NCBI GenBank assembly: GCA_903926285.1
Contig: CAIYIP010000312.1
Location: 1-6,640, forward strand
Direction: 5' to 3'
DNA length: 6,640 nt
Origin: an uncultured Gammaproteobacteria bacterium
GTDB taxonomy: Bacteria; Pseudomonadota; Gammaproteobacteria; Pseudomonadales; Pseudohongiellaceae
A model generated the notes under the pieces. That model made no database searches, was not told where the DNA came from, and was given only the letters and a program-made list of their open reading frames with translations. Numbering within the stretch: position 1 is the stretch's first letter; every line of letters starts with the position of its first letter. The position numbers and the translations under genes are program-made. Below are positions 1-5,107 of this stretch, one piece after another.

Positions 1-172
1 AAGCTATCGCCACGCTCCCTAAAATGGGATCAACACAATTTTTTTCAACTTGATGGCAAGGAAAAATATTTTTCTTTCATAAGACTTGAAATTCACGGCT
101 GCAAAATTCAAGTGGGCTTATGCAGAGATTCCCTGTAAATAAAATAAATTTCACCTCATGCCGATAGCAACA
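1..172. other. AT-rich non-coding stretch downstream of the VOC gene
   Basis: No credible coding region was found here; the stretch lies beyond the 3' end of the minus-strand VOC gene. It is clearly more AT-rich than the genes. It holds a perfect 14-bp palindrome (GAAAAATATTTTTC, 61-74) and a 7-bp inverted repeat (ACTTGAA at 84-90, TTCAAGT at 107-113). Neither is followed by a clean T-run in the minus direction, so no confident terminator for the VOC gene can be assigned. The part after the inverted repeat could be the edge of an old insertion or of a neighbouring gene's 3' region, but nothing seen here proves that. Confidence 0.5.
84..113. repeat. Small inverted repeat, possible hairpin
   Basis: ACTTGAA (84-90) is the reverse complement of TTCAAGT (107-113), with a 16-nt loop that allows two more A-T pairs after one mismatch. 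It lies about 60 bp past the VOC stop codon and could form a weak 3' hairpin on that transcript. The sequence past it on the minus strand is A/T-mixed rather than a U-tract, so calling it a terminator would be speculative. Confidence 0.3.
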
Positions 173-1003
173 TCAAAACAGCGCCACTGTTCGCACCAAT
201 ACACGATGCCCATCGGGGTCCCAGAAACTAAAGCCGTCCGGCAATATGGTCTCGATGATGCCACCGGCAGCAAACACAGCTTCGGCGGCAGCACCGAGAT
301 CAGTAGTCGACACACTGACGGCGAAATAATTAACACCCGGCGGCTGGCCTACAGGCGCCTGCGTCAGGCGTAACCGGGCGTTGCCAATATCAAACCAGAG
401 CGATCCGGCCTGCAGCGTGCCGGTCTGGTTTAGCAGTCGTGAATAAAACAGCGAATCCACTTCGAGATTGGTCACGCTGAGGAAAATTTCATCGAGTACT
501 AACGGGCTGAACACAGGAGCTTCTGCCTGGGGATAAGACTGGGGGCTGGCTGTCGTTTGCGACAACTGTTTCCAGGTCCCGTTTTGGGCGAGCTGCGTGC
601 GCGTGCCATCGCGGTCATCAACTCTGAGGTCATTGCCACTCGGATAGTCCTGCCAAGCGATGCCCTGCATGTCAAGAAAGCTGTGGACCACAGCGATGTC
701 GAAATTGTTGACGCCAAAACACACATGATCAACTTTGGCTGCCTCGCGCTGCTCCAGTGCCATGTAACTGTTGCCGAGCCTCAGATAGCGGCGTTCGGTC
801 TGGTTGTTCTTCCAAAGATCATTACCGAACAGGCGAGTGTAGAATTTCAGTGAACGTTCCAGATCGGTAACAAAAAATTCGATATGATCAATTGCAGCGT
901 ATTGCGGCCCATCCTGCGCCGCGAGAGGGCCCGTTTGTGTCATTACCACAAGCAAGCTGAAAACGTATTTGGGCAAGTTCTTACAGAGTTGCGTAAAGCT
1001 CAT
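173..1003 (-). CDS. Exported tandem-domain VOC (glyoxalase/bleomycin-resistance-fold) protein
   Basis: This 276-aa protein starts at the ATG at 1001-1003, preceded at a normal distance by AAGGGA. The longer in-frame ORF (to 1108) adds 35 residues ahead of an obvious signal peptide and is not preferred. Residues 1-30 look like a Sec signal: a Lys-containing start, a hydrophobic stretch at 13-22 and a likely cleavage after LAA (27-29), so the product should be periplasmic. Two VOC units follow. The first (about 36-140) has IDHIEFFV, LERSLKFYTRLFG, VDHVCFGV and the DRDG turn. The second (about 168-276) has LDEIFLSVTNLE, FYSRLL and the WDPDGHRV turn. By position the likely metal ligands of unit one are H40, E84, H93 and Q137 (usually Glu); unit two has E172, T214, Y226 and L269 there, so it probably binds no metal. 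VOC proteins include glyoxalases, extradiol dioxygenases, isomerases and resistance proteins; the substrate cannot be told here. Confidence 0.88.
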   Translation of the reverse strand: MSFTQLCKNLPKYVFSLLVVMTQTGPLAAQDGPQYAAIDHIEFFVTDLERSLKFYTRLFGNDLWKNNQTERRYLRLGNSYMALEQREAAKVDHVCFGVNNFDIAVVHSFLDMQGIAWQDYPSGNDLRVDDRDGTRTQLAQNGTWKQLSQTTASPQSYPQAEAPVFSPLVLDEIFLSVTNLEVDSLFYSRLLNQTGTLQAGSLWFDIGNARLRLTQAPVGQPPGVNYFAVSVSTTDLGAAAEAVFAAGGIIETILPDGFSFWDPDGHRVLVRTVALF

Positions 1004-1106
1004 CGTTGTTCCCTTCGGTAACAGCGGTAGTGATATCCGGGTTAATGCAACATCCCGATCACGTCCTTTTATTCTGACTTGAGAGCATAGTGTATAAGAC
1101 TGCAGC

Positions 1107-1134
1107 AATATAAGGGCTATTTTGTGGTGCGCAA
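1107..1134 (-). promoter_or_regulatory. Candidate sigma-70-type promoter for the VOC gene
   Basis: On the minus strand, TTGCGC (1134-1129) is followed after 16 nt by TATATT (1112-1107). The -10 matches TATAAT at 5 of 6 positions; the -35 matches only the first three bases of TTGACA. Transcription would start near 1100, giving a leader of roughly 100 nt before the ATG at 1003. The call rests on consensus matching by eye. Confidence 0.3.
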
Positions 1135-1374
1135 CATCATTACTCCTGGGCTCATGAATTACTGACTTCCTGCCGCCCCTGGAATAAAAAGTGCGAATGC
1201 TGCGTATATCGCGCTTACTTCAAGCCCCCCTCGAGTTCCCTTCAAGTTCAGTGCCACAGCCTCCAACGCCGAGCATGTCGCACTTTATCCGCGCTTTCGT
1301 CATGCCTCCTGCACGCACAAGGCACCAAAGCAGTGCCTGACAGGTTTTTATGTACCTCAGACGACTGATGTATC

Positions 1375-1403
1375 TTGCCCAATCCCTTAGTGCTCGTTAT
1401 CTT
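1375..1403 (+). promoter_or_regulatory. Candidate sigma-70-type promoter for the PepSY gene
   Basis: TTGCCC (1375-1380) and TATCTT (1398-1403) are separated by the ideal 17 nt. Each matches its consensus at 4 of 6 positions. Transcription would begin around 1410, leaving a leader of only about 26 nt before the ATG at 1436. That short leader fits the absence of a clear Shine-Dalgarno sequence there, but the match is weak. Confidence 0.28.
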
Positions 1404-1435
1404 TAGTTCCGCCCTCCACTCCCCCAAGTTTATTC

Positions 1436-3079
1436 ATGAAATTGCAACAACTGCTCAGCTGGCGTTTTTCCCTGATCTTTTTCCATCGCTGGCTGGCCAT
1501 CCTGATCGGCTTCATGCTGATCGCGTGGTGCGTCTCAGGAGTTGTTCTGCTCTATTACGGAATCCCACATTACACAGCAGGCGAGCGACTCGACCGTCTG
1601 TACACGCTCGACCTCAGCAACGTTACGATCACACCGCAAGAGGCGCTCGCCAAAATCGGTGGTTCTCCTTTCCGCCTGAGAATTTCGATGCATGAAAACC
1701 GGCCTGTTTATCGCATAAATACCGGCGCGGTGTTCGGCAACTGGACAGTGGTCTATGCGGACACAGGTGAAGTCATGAAGTCGGTCAGCAGGGATGATGC
1801 AATTTTCCTGATCGCAGGTATGTATCCTGAATTCGCCGCGGATATGAATTATGAATTTCCGATGACCGGGCCTGACATGTTTACACATTCACCGGGCCTG
1901 CAAAACTATATGCCGATGCATCGTATTGCTATTAATGATGATGCAGACACACGTCTTTATGTGTCAGAAAAGTCCGGCGACATTGTGATGCGCACAGATA
2001 ACACCAGCCGTTTTTTTGGCTTCATGGGCTACAACCTTCATACCCTGTTCTTTTTTCGCCAGGCTACCTGGTGGACACCCACGCTACTCTGGTTGAGCTG
2101 GCTCGCACTGGCAATGACTGTGCTGGGGTTCGTGTTGGGCATCTGGCGTTTCAGCCGCAAGCCGATCCATGTAAAACGCGGTGAAGCTTATCGCACGCCA
2201 TATACCGGCTGGTGGAAATGGCATCATTACGTGGGCCTCGTGTTTGGCGTGTTGATGCTGACCTGGATTTTCAGCGGCCTGATTTCGATAGCAGCAATTC
2301 CCGGCATCGCAGAAAGTCCCTACACGCCGCACCAGATCCAGGCAGGAGCACGCACACTGCAAGGTTTTGGTGCTACGACCGCTTTCGCGCCACTCAGCAT
2401 CACCGGAATACAGCAAGCAGCAACCAAGCTCAATGCAGTTTTCCCAATCAAGGAGCTGGAACTGCTGTATCTGAACGGCAAGCCTTATTACCTGGCGTAC
2501 CGTGTTCCGACAACTGACGAGCTCGCACACTGGGTTGCGCGTAGTGCGCTCGATTTCAACAACCTTACACTGGAGCAGGAACATCGCTTTATTGCTGCCG
2601 ATGAACCGAACGCACAAGCCTTCGTCGACTTTGGCGAAGCCGACCTGCTCAAGGCTGCAGCCACTGCGATGCCTGACACCGCAATCACGGAACAGACCTG
2701 GCTAACGGAGTCTGATGATTATTACTACTACACACTTTCATCTTTCGATCTTGGCTTGCCGCGCCCGGTAAAAACCCTGCCGGTGCTTAGACTCAAGTAT
2801 GATGACCCAGGACAGACCTGGTTGTACCTGACGCCCTCGCATGGCCAGATGCTCAAACTGGAAACAATTGACCGGCGCAATCGCTGGGGCTATTACGGTT
2901 TGCACGGGCTCGATTTTGCGGCGCTTTATAACAAACGGCCCCTGTGGGATATCGTGGTCATTTTCCTGCTGCTGGGATGTTTTGCGATAAGTATTACCAC
3001 TCTGGTACCGATGTATCGGCGTCTCAAGCGGCATTTCTTTCGTCTGTTGCATGTGGGCAGATGGTTGTTTCCCCACTAG
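1436..3079 (+). CDS. PepSY-associated transmembrane protein (probable heme-binding inner-membrane redox protein)
   Basis: This 547-aa protein has the plan of the PepSY_TM family. TM1 (about 12-40) carries FHRWLAILIGF; a periplasmic PepSY-like part follows (about 58-115, with TPQEALAKIGG and YADTGEVM). TM2 (about 213-238) and TM3 (about 265-288, after WKWHHYVGL) come next, then a second large periplasmic part (about 290-500) and TM4 (about 503-528) with a basic tail. Histidines sit where the family has them: H17, H202 (NLHTLF), H263/H264 and H490 (GLHGLDF). They are good candidates for heme ligands, as in the siderophore reductase FoxB. The family is often found beside TonB-dependent siderophore receptors and is thought to reduce imported ferric complexes, though no receptor is visible here. 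The start is forced: an in-frame stop lies at 1388 and no other start codon intervenes, although no good Shine-Dalgarno precedes the ATG. The stop abuts the ATG of the small ORF at 3080. Exact substrate unknown. Confidence 0.9.
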   Translation: MKLQQLLSWRFSLIFFHRWLAILIGFMLIAWCVSGVVLLYYGIPHYTAGERLDRLYTLDLSNVTITPQEALAKIGGSPFRLRISMHENRPVYRINTGAVFGNWTVVYADTGEVMKSVSRDDAIFLIAGMYPEFAADMNYEFPMTGPDMFTHSPGLQNYMPMHRIAINDDADTRLYVSEKSGDIVMRTDNTSRFFGFMGYNLHTLFFFRQATWWTPTLLWLSWLALAMTVLGFVLGIWRFSRKPIHVKRGEAYRTPYTGWWKWHHYVGLVFGVLMLTWIFSGLISIAAIPGIAESPYTPHQIQAGARTLQGFGATTAFAPLSITGIQQAATKLNAVFPIKELELLYLNGKPYYLAYRVPTTDELAHWVARSALDFNNLTLEQEHRFIAADEPNAQAFVDFGEADLLKAAATAMPDTAITEQTWLTESDDYYYYTLSSFDLGLPRPVKTLPVLRLKYDDPGQTWLYLTPSHGQMLKLETIDRRNRWGYYGLHGLDFAALYNKRPLWDIVVIFLLLGCFAISITTLVPMYRRLKRHFFRLLHVGRWLFPH

Positions 3080-3256
3080 ATGAAGCTCATGGCTGGAATA
3101 ATTACAAGCGCTAGCCTCAGGGCCACCCTCGCAATACTCCTGCTGCTTGCTGTTGGTGAGGTTCGGGCCCGTGAACAAGCAGGGAATAAGGTAGAAATTT
3201 TTCAGACGCATGGTAAACAGGTATGCGTTCATCTGATTGTTATTGCTGGTTTATAA
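3080..3256 (+). CDS. Small secreted-type protein, function unknown
   Basis: A 58-codon ORF begins at the base after the PepSY stop (TAGATG), an arrangement that fits translational coupling; it has no strong Shine-Dalgarno of its own. Residues 1-30 look like a complete Sec signal peptide: Lys2, an Arg at 14, a hydrophobic core around LAILLLLAV (17-25) and a VRA cleavage site (28-30). Cleavage would leave a 28-residue peptide with one Cys (49) and a hydrophobic end (HLIVIAGL). I do not recognise it. It may be a genuine small periplasmic partner of the PepSY protein, or the N-terminal remnant of a longer exported gene decayed downstream. Reading on in the other two frames gives stops within about 40 bp, so a single simple frameshift does not restore a long protein. 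Confidence 0.45.
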   Translation: MKLMAGIITSASLRATLAILLLLAVGEVRAREQAGNKVEIFQTHGKQVCVHLIVIAGL

Positions 3257-3330
3257 AGTTGCGGTGGCCAGTGGAATTGCCGAATAGAGACATTGACCTG
3301 TATTGACAAGCTTGCCAACAAGGGAGAAAA

Positions 3331-3429
3331 ATGAGCTCGAGCTTTTGCTTTCTAAGCAGTAGTTTTGGCTATTATTTAGTCCACCCGCTGCACAAAAACC
3401 GCACAGAGTACGGTCTTGTACAGCAATGA
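3331..3429 (+). CDS. Possible 32-aa small protein, unknown
   Basis: The ATG at 3331 is preceded by AGGGAG (3321-3326) with a short 4-nt spacing, the best ribosome-binding match between the PepSY and TPR genes. The product is Ser- and aromatic-rich at its N-terminus (MSSSFCFLSSSFGYYL) and has a basic, polar C-terminus; no family is recognised. It ends 67 bp before the TPR gene and could be a leader peptide or a chance ORF. Nothing beyond the ribosome site supports translation. Confidence 0.2.
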   Translation: MSSSFCFLSSSFGYYLVHPLHKNRTEYGLVQQ

Positions 3430-3496
3430 AGTTACCCACGCAGGCATTTCCATCCTCTGGCTTGTTCCATTTTCTGGCTTGAAAAGGACCCTAACG

Positions 3497-5005
3497 ATGA
3501 TAAAAAGTCTGACTGCCACTAATGCCACCCATGCACGTTTAAATCCTGTCGCTTGCCTGCTGCCTCCGCTTGCTGTGTTTTTATCCATGCACTGCAGCAT
3601 GGTATATGCGCAACCAGACCGCGAAGTGACACAGTTGCTGTTTGAACCGGTGCCACTGGCATCGGTCGAAAGCGGGTCAGCGATAACCCTGACCTCATAC
3701 TCTGCAGCTGAATCTGAAATCCCTGTCGCAGCTGCTGACCTCCCCGGCTACACCGACGCCGAGCTCGATCAGATGCAAGCCGACATCAAACGTTACCTCG
3801 TCAAGGTAGGCGACATGGAATCCCTCGAAGGGCCTTATTCAGATGAACTGCGCGAGGATCTTTTCACAACAGGCAACTTGTACCAGCGCATCGATGATCA
3901 TGAGAATGCCTTGCGTATGTATGAACGCGCCCTGGCCGTCAGCCGTATCAACTTCGGCCTCGAAGGACTTGACCAGGTTCCCATCATGGAGGCCATGGCC
4001 GCAAGTTACATAGAAGAGGAAAAAATTACAGACGCCGACGCCATGATGCTGGCAGCATTTAATCTCCAGCAGAAAGTATACGGTGTAAACAGTATCGAGC
4101 TGGTTGACTCCCAGATAAAGCTGGCCGACTGGAACACCCAGGCGTTTATGGACCGCTCGAGCATTCTGGTCAACATTCCACGCATGAATGTGCAGAACTT
4201 TCTGATGGATCCCAAAAACTACATCCAGGGCACCCAGGATGTGCGCAACACACCTCTATTTAATCTTTACCAGGCGCGCGGCTTGTATCTGAATGCCATC
4301 AAGACGCTGGTTGATGCCAGAGCTTTTTCTCATCCCCACATCCTGGAACTTGAACATAAACTGCTGACCAATTATTTTCTGCACATGCACCGGGAAAATA
4401 TTCTGTACGAACCCGATTTTTATCTGACACGCAAAAAAACCAAAACTGCGACACGCCTCAACCAGAACGCCATTGAAATGATGAATTCCGAAAATTATGA
4501 TCTGGGCCAGGAAGCACACAAGCGCAGGCTGATTTACCTGCAAACCAATGAAAACCGTACATCCGAGCAAGTTGCTACGGCGATGTTGGAGGAAGCAGAC
4601 TGGGACCTGCTGTTTGAACGCAAAACCAACGCCGCGGATAAATACGATGCCGCTTATCAGTTTTTTATCGACAACCCGAATTTTCAGAACGAATCCAACG
4701 ACGTGATCTACCCGGCTATTCCTGTAGTGCTACCCACTTATCTGCCCCCACCCAACAGTCGGGAAAAGCTGGGTATTGCTCCTGATGCCAAGGTCAACTT
4801 CTTCGGCTATATCGACGTCAACTTTGCCATCACGAAATATGGCAAGGCACGGCGAGTGAAAATAATTGGCAAAGGCGGCGAAGTAACACGCAATATGGAA
4901 ATACGCATGAACCAGTATCTGCGCAATGTGTTGTTCCGTCCGCGCTATATCAACAATGAAGTCGATACCAGTGACATCTCGCTGCGTTATTACATCGGTG
5001 TATAG
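3497..5005 (+). CDS. Exported TPR-like protein with C-terminal TonB-C-like domain
   Basis: This 502-aa protein starts at the ATG at 3497, with AAGGA (3484-3488) 8 nt upstream. An in-frame TTG at 3416 would add 27 residues in front of the signal peptide and is rejected. Residues 1-38 resemble a Sec signal ending at VYA, then Gln; PVAC (17-20) is not a proper lipobox. An acidic linker leads into a helical part (about 85-215) with TPR-like pairs, such as TGNLYQRIDDHENALRMYER and AASYIEEEKITDADAM. A less regular helical middle follows, then a Pro-rich joint (VLPTYLPPPN, about 411-420). The end (about 433-502) has the TonB C-terminal pattern: GYIDVNFAITKYGKARRVKI, later YLRNVLFRPRYINN and a final strand ISLRYYIGV. 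Proteins with this domain normally contact TonB-dependent receptors; here no cytoplasmic anchor or ExbBD-interacting helix is visible beyond the signal sequence. A periplasmic adaptor is plausible; the actual partner is unknown. Confidence 0.82.
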   Translation: MIKSLTATNATHARLNPVACLLPPLAVFLSMHCSMVYAQPDREVTQLLFEPVPLASVESGSAITLTSYSAAESEIPVAAADLPGYTDAELDQMQADIKRYLVKVGDMESLEGPYSDELREDLFTTGNLYQRIDDHENALRMYERALAVSRINFGLEGLDQVPIMEAMAASYIEEEKITDADAMMLAAFNLQQKVYGVNSIELVDSQIKLADWNTQAFMDRSSILVNIPRMNVQNFLMDPKNYIQGTQDVRNTPLFNLYQARGLYLNAIKTLVDARAFSHPHILELEHKLLTNYFLHMHRENILYEPDFYLTRKKTKTATRLNQNAIEMMNSENYDLGQEAHKRRLIYLQTNENRTSEQVATAMLEEADWDLLFERKTNAADKYDAAYQFFIDNPNFQNESNDVIYPAIPVVLPTYLPPPNSREKLGIAPDAKVNFFGYIDVNFAITKYGKARRVKIIGKGGEVTRNMEIRMNQYLRNVLFRPRYINNEVDTSDISLRYYIGV

Positions 5006-5054
5006 ACTCTATTGCATTCAAGGTAGTGCGAACTGCTGCCTGCTCTGTAGCCAT

Positions 5055-5087
5055 AAAAAAAGGCCATGTCAGTTGCCTGGCATGGCC
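5055..5087 (-). terminator. Intrinsic terminator of the quinoprotein gene
   Basis: Read on the minus strand, the RNA has GGCCAUG pairing with CAUGGCC (7 bp), one C-A mismatch, three more pairs (CAG/CUG) and a GCAA loop, which is a stable GNRA tetraloop. Seven U residues follow directly (the A-run at 5055-5061 on the plus strand). It lies 20 bp past the stop codon of the minus-strand dehydrogenase. Read on the plus strand the same hairpin forms (the mismatch becomes G-U), but no U-tract follows, so it is not a canonical terminator for the convergent TPR gene that ends at 5005. Confidence 0.88.
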
Positions 5088-5107
5088 CTGAATTAAAACC
5101 AAAACTG

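Larger units (their letters stand above)
1004..1435. other. Divergent intergenic region between the VOC and PepSY genes
   Basis: These 432 bp separate two divergently transcribed genes and must carry the promoters of both, unless either is read from elsewhere. The only open frames are short and unconvincing; the longest from an ATG is about 47 codons at 1197, with no Shine-Dalgarno sequence. Candidate sigma-70-like boxes are listed separately for each direction. A 6-bp inverted repeat (AGGCAC 1320-1325, GTGCCT 1333-1338) followed by TTTTT at 1345-1349 is weak as a terminator and could equally be chance or an operator half-site pair. No recognisable Fur box was seen. Confidence 0.6.

Noticed and set aside
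1004..1108. N-terminal extension of the VOC protein by 35 residues
   Set aside because: It would bury a signal peptide inside the protein, whereas the ATG at 1003 has a good Shine-Dalgarno sequence.
1197..1340. 47-codon plus-strand ORF in the divergent intergenic region
   Set aside because: No ribosome site, Pro/Ser/Arg-rich random-looking composition and no family features.
1320..1349. 6-bp inverted repeat followed by TTTTT as a terminator
   Set aside because: The stem is short, its GC content is modest, the T-run is 6 nt away, and no plus-strand gene upstream needs terminating.
2084..2617. 177-codon open frame on the minus strand inside the PepSY gene
   Set aside because: It lies antisense to a well-supported membrane protein gene, is Cys-rich without family features and has no ribosome site.
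2738..3232. 164-codon minus-strand frame across the PepSY 3' end and the small ORF
   Set aside because: It is antisense to the PepSY C-terminus (TM4 and GLHGLDF region) and shows no recognisable domain or signal.
3303..3331. Perfect TTGACA (3303-3308) as a promoter for the downstream genes
   Set aside because: No -10-like hexamer occurs 15-19 nt downstream. A separate TATTAT at 3370-3375 has only a poor -35 partner.
3416..3496. TTG start giving the TPR protein 27 more residues
   Set aside because: The ATG at 3497 has AAGGA at the right distance and begins a proper signal peptide; the extension would spoil it.
3545..3556. PVAC in the TPR protein signal region as a lipobox
   Set aside because: Position -3 is Pro instead of Leu/Val/Ile, and the hydrophobic stretch continues past the Cys to a VYA cleavage site, so signal peptidase I is more likely.
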